Shown here: piece by piece, positions 49,316-59,969 of the stretch
How positions within the stretch are numbered: the first letter of the stretch is position 1
Layout: the number at the start of each line of letters is the position of its first letter
DNA from: Platynereis dumerilii
Lineage: Eukaryota > Annelida > Polychaeta > Phyllodocida > Nereididae
Direction: 5' to 3'
DNA: 64,000 nucleotides
Assembly (NCBI GenBank): GCA_026936325.1
Contig: JAPTHN010000010.1
Location: forward strand, 51,643,283 to 51,707,282
Translations under genes and position numbers: made by a program
Notes under the pieces: generated by a model
Seen by the model: the letters and a program-made list of their open reading frames with translations, nothing else
Database searches by the model: none
Told to the model about the DNA's origin: nothing

Positions 49316-52300
49316 GAGAGGAGGTGTGACATAGGGTAAGATTACAGTTTTATTGTATATATATATAATGATGGATGGGCACCCCAGAACAAGAATCAGG
49401 TGGGTGCCACTCCGGCACCCTTGGGCATTCCATTCTAGTGGCCATTTTCCAAAATGGCCGCCGGAACCCTATTTCTGGCCATATATCCTCATATAATTGT
49501 CATAGGACCATGATTTTTGGGTCTAATCCTAGGTTTTCAGGTATAAGGAATTCAATGAAAGTGGTTTTGATGATGCCAGTTCAATATTCTGGCCGCCATT
49601 TTACAAAATGTCTGCCAAAACTGTATTTTTAGCCATATCTCCAGATATAATTGTCATAGAATCATGATATTTGGGTCCAGACCTAGGTTTACTGGAATGG
49701 GGAATTCAATGAAAGTTGTTTTGATGACATCAAGGCAATAGTTGTCCTTTAAACCTCTCCTTAATGCAAGATGGCTGCCATCGAAACTCAAATGTGGCAC
49801 TTGGTCTTGCAACATTCTCCGCTATCTAGTCAAATTCGGTCACTTTTGTTTCTTTTGGTGGACCAGCCAATATATCATTCTTTACTGTTAGAGGCACTTC
49901 TTGTTAATGGAAGGTACCTATGCCAATTAGATAGTTCTTTTAACAAAAATGCAATATTAACAGGAGTATAAATGTCCGATGGGGTTTCTGCAGAGGGCCA
50001 TTTTAAATTGAAGTTGACAGCAGAAAAACAATTCCTGGAAATTACCAGCTTAGTTCAGTTTAGTTATCTCCAGAAATATTAACAAATAATTAAGGTGCTT
50101 GATGAAGGCTGACACCAGGAGCATGATGTCAGCTTTTATAAATCTAGCTTCTTGGTTCCCTTTTCACTACAACTTGTCAACCCTCCAAAAGCTAAATTAA
50201 TGTCGCCGTCACTATCGAAAATGTCTTTGAAAACTCAAAATCCTGCGATTTATTTTCAGTTCCACTTGTCCTTATCACTAGATAATTCACTCTTAACAAT
50301 CAAAATATAGCCATCGGTATCAGCTTTCATTTGGCTTCTTGGTTTTCTTGTTACTGCTACTGTTAATCTGCCAAAAGCTAAATGAATGTTGCTGTCATTA
50401 TGGAAAATATCCTAGGAAACATTAAATCCTCCCATGTATTTTTTATTCCACCTATCCTTATCGCTAGATAAATTATTCCTAACCAACCAAAATTGATGTG
50501 GTTGGATAGCACTGGATATCAGCTTTCATTTGACACCTTCGTTTCCTTGTTACTACAAATGTCAATCTGGGAATGATTTATATAGTGTATGGTGATTAGG
50601 GTAGGTTGATTTCAGAACTTCACCATTGGACAAACTGGGATTGTGACATTTTCACATCAGAAGGCTATATCCAAAATTTCAGGTCTCTAACTTGAAAAGT
50701 TATTTGAGGAAATGACATTGAATTTTTGATACTTTAAACATTTTTCTATTGTTTCGCAAACTCGCGGTTATGTATAACTTAGTCATTTCTCATCATACAG
50801 AAATATAACTTGCATATTTGAGAAGGTCACAACAAAACCTACATGATAGGTTTCAGATGATTTTTCATCTGCACTTTTCATATAATTTCACGATTAGTAG
50901 AAAGAAAGTCATATCTGAGGATGCAAACCAGCAGTGAACAGGTTATTATTGATAAAAGTTTGTTACTTAGTCCTGGTTGTATTCAATTCTATGCCATTTT
51001 ACTGGATAACACTTTGACAAAGCATTGGAGGTTTCACAATGACCCATATTGGAAGTATGGGAGAAGTAACAGTTTCATTAGGTAAACCAATGAAACAGAC
51101 AGAGTTATGTCATTTTCCAGCTATATAATACATACACAGCTTAATTCTAAAATAAATTAAGGGTCAGAAATAGAAGTTCAATGTGCAAACAAGTTCACAG
51201 CCAGCATCAAGCATAAAGGCTAATTGAGAGATATATATACATTGCACTGCACACAGAAAGCTAAATAATTTTCTCTCTCTATCTCTGAGCATTGATATTC
51301 TTTTTGAAATGTAATGTTCTTAATCCAAAAGTCATGATGTACTCTGTAAGGCACCAGTGATGACATTAAGAGCTGTCTAGTAAGCTATCCAGACCTCCCT
51401 ATAACACCTCTAAGTTCCATTATAAAACGCATGTAAAATATTTTTTATAGTACCTTAATTTTTGCAAAGCAGGGAAGTTTTATGTTACAACTTCCAAACG
51501 CCAGTACAGAAATATAAAAGCAATTTCCAATCAGGTAGTTGTTCTATTTGAACTTCTCTTTTGGTTTGAAGGGTGCCCTGGATTCCATTTCTACTTTTTC
51601 AGTACATAATAATACTGAACCTGATCCTGAAATGACTCACTGACAAATCAGATAACCTGTCGCCTATTTCAATATTTTTACAAGTTCTTCAGGTCTGGGG
51701 TTCTATTCTGGACACCTGAGGCAATTATTGAATGGACAATGATAACTATATTATAGTTCTGGGTATTTTTCCTAAGATTGCTATTAATACCAGACATCTC
51801 AACAGCCAATACAGTAACATGAAGACCTATTATTATTAAATTAAAAGTTACCACATTCTGAATTTACTGAACCTTCAAATTGGCCTAGACCACTGATGTT
51901 GGTATTCAAAATGAAGGTCTAATTGAGCCCTGTCCAACTTCACCAGTTTCATTGTTTTATCTCTTAAATTGACTGAGTTATCCAATACCGCAAATCGGCG
52001 CACCAAGCGAAAAATGTCTAAAAACATGAAATTTCAAATGGATTTCCTCAAAAAAGTATAAGAGTTAGAGACCTGAAATTTTGGATTTGGCCTTTTGACA
52101 TGAAAATGTCACTATCCCAATTTGTCCAAAATTGAAATTCAAAGATTTTTGCAAAATCAACCTACCCATAATGGTGATAAGGAAGGTGGAATTAAAAATA
52201 CACGGGAGAAAATTGTTTCTGAGGATATTTTGCGTAATAACAGCCACATTCATTTAGCTTTTGGAATATTAACAGTTTTAGTAACAACAAAACCAAGGTG

Positions 52301-53513
52301 CCAAATGAAAGCTGATATCAAGGGCTATCCATCCACATCCATTTTGATTGCTTAGGAATGATTTATTTGGTGATTAGGATAGGTGGAATTGAAAATATAG
52401 GGGAGGATTTTGTGTTTCCGATGAGATTTTTGACACTGACAGCAATATCTATTTAGCTCTTGCAAGATTGACAGTTGCAGTAACAAGGAAACAAAGGTGT
52501 CAAATGAAAGCTGAAATCAAGGGCTATCCAACCACATCCATTCCGATTGTTAGTTCTAAGTGAGTTTGCTAGTTATAAGGTTAAGCGGAACTGAAAATAC
52601 ATCGATTTTCAAGGACATTTTCAATAATGACGGCGACATTAATTTAGCTTTTGGAGAGTCGACAAGTTGTAGTGAAAAGGAAACCAAGAAGCTAAATGAA
52701 GGCTAACATCAAGCTCTTGGTGTCGGCCTTCATTTAGTACCTTAACTATTTGTTGATATTTCTTGAGATAACTAAACTGAAATAAGCTGGTAATTACTAG
52801 GAATTGTTTTTCTGCTGTCAATTTCAATTTAAAATGGCCCTTGCAGAAACCCCATCGGACATTTATACTCCTGTTGATAATGGATTTTTGTTTAAAAAAC
52901 TATCTAATTGGCATAGGTACCTTCATTAACAAGAAATGCCTATAACAGTAAAGAATGATATATTGGCTGGTCCACTAAAATAAACGAAAGTGACTGAATT
53001 TGACTACATAGCGGAGAATGTTGCAAGACAAAATGCCACATTTGAGTTTTGATGGCAGCCATCTTGCATTAAGGAGAGGGTTAAAGGACATCTATTGCCT
53101 TGATGTCATCAAAACAACTTTCATTGAATTCCCTATTCCAGAAAACCTAGGTTTACGCCCAAATATCATGATCCTATGACAATTATATCTAGAGATATGG
53201 CCAAAAATATGGTTTTGGTGGCCATTTTGCAAAATGGCGGCCAGAATATTGAACTGGCATCATCAAAACCACTTTCATTGAATTCCCTATACCTAAAAAC
53301 CTAGGTTTAGACCCAAAAATCATGGTTCTATGACAATTATATGAGGATATATGGCCAAAAATAGGATTCTGGCGGCCATTTTGGAAAATTGCCGCTGGAA
53401 TAGAATGCCCAAGGATGCAGAGTGGCACCCACCTGATTCTTTTTCTGGGGTACCCCATCCATCATAATATGCAATAAAACTGTAATCATATCCAATGTCA
53501 CACCTCCTGTACA
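49316..53513. repeat. Inner inverted-repeat pair of the giant palindrome
   Basis: AGGAGGTGTGACAT at 49318 mirrors ATGTCACACCTCCT at about 53497-53510. Pairing continues through ATGATGGATGGG, GGCCATTTTCCAAAATGGCC, AAAATGTCTGCC and CAGGAGTATAAATGTCCGAT to about 50800 and back from about 51890. The spacer 50800-51890 is AT-rich and unassigned. Mirror similarity is roughly 85-90% by eye. Confidence 0.8.
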
Positions 53514-54888
53514 GGATCAATAGGACTGTCTCCTTGACTAAATATATTTGTTGTATTTTGGCTAGTTGCTTGGTTGCCATGGCAACAAAAACGGAGTAAA
53601 TATTAAATTAAATACAGCTTCTGGTCAATGGTTTGCTCAGGTATTACCATGCAGATATTCAGCCTGTAACTGAAACCATATTCCTGATATGATGAGATTC
53701 ATGTTTTTTATTATGGTCAGTGACAGTGCGGCTTGTTGTCAAGGTAACAGAATTTTGGCAATATTACCATGAAAGAATCAGTTGAAGCTACAAGAATTGA
53801 AGGCCTGTGTTGTGGCAATTAACAGGCACATAAATTAACTTGTATCAGTGATAAAATTTAATCTAACAGCTTTCGTTATGTAAGGAAGTACAATATTTTG
53901 TGTGCTTTTTGGTTTTTGTTTGGTTGCCATAGCAACAGTAATTGTGGAAAACTTCAGATAGACACACATTTTGACAGATATTTAAATCAGGTATCACTAT
54001 GCTTAAAAACAGCCCCTTATCTGAAGTAGCCTGTCTACAACGATAAAATGAATTTTTTTTCTTGACTTGCAATTGAACAGTAACTTGTTGCCATGGAAAC
54101 GATTTTAAAATGACTTTCCCGGAAAATTTTTTTTGGAGCTTAGGAAAAATTGATAGAGCATCAAAAACTGAGCTTGTATGCCAAATTTTAGAGCTTTGTC
54201 CAGTTTGTCACATTTTTTTCGCTAAGAGACCTGACTAATTTCAATGGTAAATAGACATTGTTAAGTGTGCAGACCCAAAAAGCAACGAGGTTTTGGGGAG
54301 TCCTGAAATTACTATCACAATAACAAGTCAAGTTAATAACTCCATAATATTATGTTTTTGTGATAATGAACATCCAAGCCCTACAGAAGAATATCTTAGT
54401 TCTTGTAAAATTTATTTACCTATGACAGTCAGACTTGTTGTTTATTTAACGAGACATCTTGATCCCTTTAAGACAAAGAAGACCGAGACATCTTTGCAAA
54501 AGTGTCCTTCTGCATTTTGTATTAGACAGACCTTCTGCATGAAAGACAAAGAACTCTGTGTCTGCAAGAAAGACATAGAACTCTGTGAAAACAGAACAAA
54601 GCCTGACAGGATAAAAAAATATATCACAATTTTTGGTGCAGCCTTTTTCTTCCTCTGATAAATATGCTATTAATCTTGTGAGACATTTGTGATATCCAGA
54701 GCAGGCAGAACGTGATCTAGTCTGAAACAAGTGGTTAATCTGGAGCTGAGAACAAAGTTCAGCTGTGACTGCATGAGGGAGGTGAAGCCTTTCTTATTAT
54801 TGTGTCTCTTATTTTTGCCATCCTCTGTAATGGCACTTATACACTATCTTTAAACAAAATGTAAATTGGTGCCTTACATCATAAGTGT

Positions 54889-55971
54889 CAGTTATATCCC
54901 GCGTTTGAGGGAATATGTGATATATCCGAGGCGTAGCCGAGGATTATCACATATTCAAGAAAACAAGGGATATAACTAACTTATACCTTAAACAAAACAA
55001 AATAAAACAAAACAAAGAGATTTTAAAAAGAAAATAAAACAAGAAGGATTTGCGACAAGAAGAAAACAGCTACAAACAATTTCCCAAGTGGGATTAATTT
55101 AATCACATGAAAGTATCAGTTGAAGAAAAAAATTCAAAAGGAATCACAGTTGACATTTATATGATATTTACTTGGATAGACAAGGCTAATGCATCTGAAA
55201 GGTATTTGAAATGTTCAATCACGCACTAAAAAAGCTACAGAGACATCCCTTACATTTTTAGAATTTGGTTATAAATTTAGAAAACAACTGTGAAAAATAG
55301 ATATAAGGGGGAAAAGCAGGCAAAAGAAAATATTGTTGGGGAAAAAAAAATATCAGAAGAATATATGCATTTGGATAGTTGGGGATCACCATCAGATATA
55401 AAGGGGGGGGGCGCTGGGAGTTATAATGTTTCAATTGACAGGAAATCATTTATTTCATGATAGCAGCAGCAGTAATTAGGCCTATTTATTTTGAGTGAAT
55501 GATGTCCTAAAATATTTCTTTTTAAATTAAACAAAACCATGTTAAGAAATACCTCCACCACCAGCAATTATTATATTCAAGACTATATAGGAATTATTTA
55601 TTTCACCTAAAGTGGACAAGAAATTATCTGTAAAAAAAAATCCAAGCCTCCTCCTCCTCTGGAGATCCAATATGGTTGACCCCTTATCCTTATAAGTCAT
55701 GTTCTTGACATTAAAATCTGAAGGGGTCAAATTTAAGGATTTACGGATTTGTCTCAGGCATTTTGTTTTATAATACTTTTGTTAAATTTTTGTTAGTAAT
55801 TGAATTCACTGTTTGGTACAGTTTTGCTGTTTGTGTTTTGAGCTTTGTTAAACAATGAGGCTTATATATTCTATATACTCCCATGGGCGTATAAGTGAAC
55901 AACAAAGAATATAGGATATATACCAGCCAAATACAGGCTTCTGATTGGCTGATGGCTCATAGGTATGGTAT
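54889..55971 (+). mobile_element. AGTTATATCCC-hairpin repeat, copy 1
   Basis: Begins with a hairpin (AGTTATATCCCGCG ... GAATATGTGAT pairing with ATCACATATTC ... GGGATATAACT, 54889-54980), followed by AT-rich sequence, and ends with CCAGCCAAATACAGGCTTCT and GATTGGCTGATGGCTCAT. Copy B of the large duplication lacks it, so it is an insertion. Class unknown; no ORF. Confidence 0.65.
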
Positions 55972-56281
55972 AAATTTCTTTGTAAAACAATGTATGACAG
56001 ACAGCATGGCAGATTTTATTACTGGATTATATCACCCGATTTCAATGCATCAGCAGATTGTGGACAGGTCATTAGTCGGAAAGATTCGAATAGTCTATAA
56101 AACAGTGCTAATGAGAACAGTTATCTCAACCACCAAAATCCAAAGGCAAAAATGGCGTGTGTGATGAGTTTTGTTAAATGTAGACTGGTAACATGGTAAG
56201 TATAATATTATAGGCAATTGATCACTGGAAGACCACATGGGAAGTGTTGGTTGCCATCACTGTTCTTATTTTTAGATGTGC

Positions 56282-57424
56282 TAGTTATATCCCGTGTTTG
56301 AGGGAATATGTCATATATCCGAGGCGTTAGCCGAGGATTACCACATATTCACGAAAACAAGGGATATAACTGACTTATACCTCAAACAAAACAAAATAAA
56401 ACAAAAATTTAAGAGATTTAAAAAAGATAATAAAACAAGAAGGATTTGAGAGAAAAAGAAAACAGCTACAAACAATTTGTCACATGGGAATAATTTAATA
56501 ACATGAAAGCATCTGAAGAGAATCACGTTTTATATTCTTTGAAAGAAAGAAATTGAAAAGAAAAAAAAGCAACATATGGAAAAAATGTAAGGAAAAACAT
56601 TCGATGAAAAAAAAGTGAAAAGAAAAAAAATTGGCGAGAAATGTTAGTGAAAAAATAAATTAGGGAGGTGAGGAAAAACTAAGAAAAAAAGTGTATTAAG
56701 AAAAAGATTGGAATAGATGATTTTGGTAAAAAAATTACGGTGCATGAGGGAATTGGGAAAAAATATATATGCGAAAATTTTATAGGCAAAAGATAAATTG
56801 TGAACGAAAAATTGTTAAAAATTCAGAAGAATATATATATATACATTTGGATTGTTAGGTTGCAACCATCAGATGAGAAACGGGGGTTAATTGGAGTTTT
56901 GATAGACACAAAATTATTTATTTCATGGAAACTGAAGCAGTAATTGGGCCCATTTATTTTGAGTGTATGATGTCATAAAATATTTGTTTCTAAATCAAAC
57001 GAAAACCTCCACCACTTATTTCAAGACTACTCAAGAGGAATTCATTTATCTCACCAAAACTTGACAGACAAGGTATTATTTATTTTCAAAATAAAAAAAA
57101 TTAAAAGCTTCTTCCCCTCCCTGAGATCCAATATGGTGGACCCCTCAGTCATATTGTTGACATTAAAATCTAATTTTGGTCAAATTAAAGGATTAACGTA
57201 TTTGTCGTAGGTGTTCCATTTTTATAATACTTTTGTTTTATTTTTGTTGAACTTTTGTTGTAATGCACTGTTTGGTACAGTTTTGCTGTTTGTGTTATGA
57301 GCTTTGTTAAACAATGAGGCTTATATACTCCCAAGGGCATATAAGTGAACAACAAAGAATATATGATATATACCAGCCAAATACAGGCTTCTGATTGTCT
57401 GATGGCTCATAGGTATGGTATAAA
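56282..57424 (+). mobile_element. AGTTATATCCC-hairpin repeat, copy 2
   Basis: The same element as 54889-55971, same orientation, about 310 bp further on, starting at AGTTATATCCCGTGTTTGAG and ending at GATTGTCTGATGGCTCAT. It has an extra A-rich stretch near 56570-56830. Its ends define the element independently of copy 1. Confidence 0.65.
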
Positions 57425-57556
57425 ACTAAATATCAAACATGAACTCTTAGTCTTTTAGACAGTCACTTTAATTGGCACAAGAAAGTACAAGTAAGTCATT
57501 CTCTGATATTAAACATCTTTCCTTTTTTAAAGTGAGAAAAATATTAAAAAAATTAT

Positions 57557-57919
57557 TCATGGAATGACCATTCTTTCTCTATCAAAAAGTTGGTGAAAAT
57601 TAACATTTCTTTCAGCGGCATCTTCTTGGCCATTTTCATACATATATTTAATGGATAGCTGGATGTGCCTATTGGTGCTAAGGGCCCTTGAACGGATCAA
57701 TAGAGGGGTTTTGGCATTCATATATTCAGAGTGTTCCATCACTGATCCAATACACAAGACCTGTTGATGCATGAGAGAATGAGTAACCAAAATATCATCC
57801 TTTCTTGGTCCATAACAATTTATGAGTAGAGGGGCAGGAAGAAGTGGCAATTTGGCAAGTGGCCTGGAATATGCATTGCATTCACTTCTGCTGTCACTTC
57901 GTCTCTCATCCTTCGTCAT
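57557..57919 (-). CDS. Unrecognised open frame, 120 codons
   Basis: Minus-strand ATG (57919) to TGA. The text has gene-like composition (RPLAKLPLLPAPLLINCYGPR, given only as LAKLPLLPAPLL; KYMYENGQEDAAERNVNFHQLF). A possible acceptor (AATGTAG) lies directly before the ATG, so it could be a terminal exon of a minus-strand gene. No domain recognised. It may also be a chance frame in AT-rich DNA. Confidence 0.25.
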   Translation of the reverse strand: MTKDERRSDSRSECNAYSRPLAKLPLLPAPLLINCYGPRKDDILVTHSLMHQQVLCIGSVMEHSEYMNAKTPLLIRSRALSTNRHIQLSIKYMYENGQEDAAERNVNFHQLFDRERMVIP

Positions 57920-59540
57920 CTACATTATGTGATTCATACTAAAACTATGATATGAGCTCTTTGACAAATTCTACAAAGTGGTTATTTTTGTTGCTCTGAT
58001 AATGTTCAGAGACGAAACTTTTCTTACAATTAATATCACACATTCATACGCAGAAGGAGCTTATGTTCCCTCCATTATTTTACCAACATACATATGCATT
58101 ATGTAACTATCGGATAATATCCCCATCTTCTCTGTGATGCAGGCACCCTCAGCAGGCAATTATGCATGATTCTTTTACTAATTAATTTCTCTACATATGC
58201 AATATGAATACATTTTAGTTTTGATGTATCTAATTCACATGGCTTATGCTAAGATACCATGCAACCCTAAATAAAGTAAGAACATTTTCTTTCAGAAGTC
58301 TTCTGTTTAACTATTTTGCCGTCCTTGCTCCTCTCCACTCCAAATCTCCTCACCACAACTTTATTCATATTAAGAACTCTTTTAAGACAGCTGACAATGT
58401 AATTGCTATTAGCAAAGGGTGCATTTTCAAAGACATAAACCACAATGGGGTTGATGGAGTTAGAATTGGTGTTGGCTTAATGTACACTATAGATTAAATG
58501 TAATTTTAGAAGGTTGTTTATTGTGGTTAAAGGTAGGAAGTGATTTGGGAGGAGCCAAAAGGTGTGAAACGGTAAAGCAGTGACTGATTCTTCTTACCTG
58601 CTGGGGTAGTCATATACTTTATTTTGGTTGTACTGTAAAGCATTTTTTGCACATTAATGTGGTAGCTGAAAATCCCTCCAAGAAATAAAGCCAGTCAAAG
58701 AAAATCTGGAAGGGGAAATGTTTGCTCGGATGTGAGATGAATAAATGTCACAGAATACTATGATTTTCAGTTTAATTAATGTTTTGAATCAGTTAATAAA
58801 GACTGATTATGGAAGCAAATGTTTGTCAGTATTTGCAGTAAAAATTGAGTCGAATCTTGTTGAAAGAGACTTGAAGTAAATCAAAGCAGCTAGTCAAATG
58901 GAATTTGGTTCAGTGGATGATTACAGATTCTGGAGATGAGTTCATCTTCTTTGAACAACTTTAGAGCTTAATAGGACACATCAAAGTTATTTCAAGCTCC
59001 ATTGTTTCCTTGTTTTAGCTTTGAGTGATTGAGATAACAGATCCATTAATCTAACTAGTGCTTCTTTTTAATTGCAAGCTAAATCATTTTCCTGAGATAA
59101 ACTGTCTAAAATCTGTTGATGCATGTAATCCTGGTCCAAATTTTGTCAAACAATCCTCTGTTATATCTATTTTGAGTGGGTTATAAAGTATGTGTTGTGA
59201 TTTAATTAAAACATTAAAAAGCCACAAAATATGAGCTTGAGCCTACTGTGACCGATTTTCAGTAAATCCAGTTCAGTTCCTGATGAATTTATCTTTGGGC
59301 TATTACATTGTTTTGGTAATTAATGAAGCACTTACAATATCTTGATGTTTAAAAGACAAGAAATTGAAACATAGACTTCTCCATTTGCTTTCAACTTCTG
59401 TTTCCAGGTTGTCCTACTTCATGATATTATTAGCCCTTGGACTCCTGGGACATAGATCAATGGACCATGACTTCTCCGAATGGAATTATATATATTTCAC
59501 TTGACTGAAGTGAAGGCCTGTTAAATAATCCACCGAATAC
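57920..59540. other. Gene-less stretch
   Basis: AT-rich sequence with no repeat or ORF that I can support; the 83-codon frame at 58246-58497 has no domain or splice context. Confidence 0.5.
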
Positions 59541-59559
59541 TCTGCCTATTATACTATTA

Positions 59560-59891
59560 TAGTGATGTGGACCGGACCGCTTTGTACCGTTACGGTCCAG
59601 TTCCACCATCTCTTTAGTACTGGACCGCCGTCAGTTGCAAAAAACAAGTCCAGCGGCTGTCTTTACCGGTACAGGGAAAATTTGTAAATATGCCAAAAAA
59701 ACTTACTTATTTAATTTTTCAAACCTTCATTGTTCGAACTTTTCTGGGGATTTTAGGCAAAAGTTTCACATAAATCGATAGCTAGTAGTACCGGTATACC
59801 GTATCACCTCTCCCCTGGACCGGACCACCTCACCTCTGGACCGGGCGGTTCTGGACCGGTGAGGGGTGGTCCAGTCCGGTCCGCATCACTA
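59560..59891. mobile_element. MITE with TAGTGATG...CATCACTA ends, 332 bp
   Basis: The ends TAGTGATGTGGACCGGAC and GTCCGGTCCGCATCACTA form an inverted repeat; the interior repeats GGACCGG/CCGGTCC and is GC-rich against an AT-rich background. GCCTATTAT is at 59544-59552 and 59892-59900, a direct repeat compatible with an 8-bp hAT duplication, but seven extra bases lie between the left copy and the inverted end. hAT-like is the best guess. Confidence 0.7.
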
Positions 59892-59969
59892 GCCTATTAT
59901 GAGCTCTTTTAAAGGAAGTGTAACCATCAGAAGTTGTATCTATATGATCAGTGGAAACTTGGTAAGTAG

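Larger units (their letters stand above)
42649..54235. mobile_element. 11.6-kb giant palindromic element (outermost)
   Basis: The ends GTCAGGTCTCTTA (42649) and TAAGAGACCTGAC (to 54235) are flanked by TA on both sides. The left arm 42649-43300 mirrors 53573-54235 (GTGACAAACTGGACAAAGCT, CCTAAGCTCC, GTTTCCATGGCAACAAGT). The arm then continues as 49316-50800 against about 51890-53513. Without the insertion at 43588-49118 the arms are roughly 2.2-2.4 kb around a spacer of about 1.1 kb. The left arm has about 0.4 kb more than the right. No ORF with transposase features. Copy B of the segmental duplication lacks this region. The TA flanks fit a Tc1/mariner-type origin, which is inference. Confidence 0.75.
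36010..56270 (+). repeat. Large segmental duplication, copy A (inflated by insertions)
   Basis: Matches copy B (59970-64000) in the same order and orientation. Shared anchors are CCCATGGATAATTAATTAGC (36057 and 60021), AACAACTCCTTGTTTCAG (36181, 60147), GAGCCATGAAAATATCCC (38108, 60704), CTATTTTAATATAGATTGG (41228, 62632), CATTTTGTATTAG (54512, 63356), GAACGTGATCTAGTCTG (54708, 63527) and ATTTCTTTGTAAAACAATG (55974, 63909). Sequence only in A includes 37095-37282, 39662-40126, 40140-40780, about 41890-54440 and 54889-55971. No gene spans it. Confidence 0.85.

Noticed and set aside
42649-54235. Polinton or virus-like element as an explanation for the 11.6-kb structure
   Set aside because: No polymerase, integrase, capsid or other long ORF is present, and the flanks are TA rather than a 6-bp duplication.
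54293-54658. 121-codon plus-strand frame with Cys-rich end
   Set aside because: The matching part of duplication copy B (63345-63450) does not keep the frame, and it starts next to the palindrome boundary; a chance frame.
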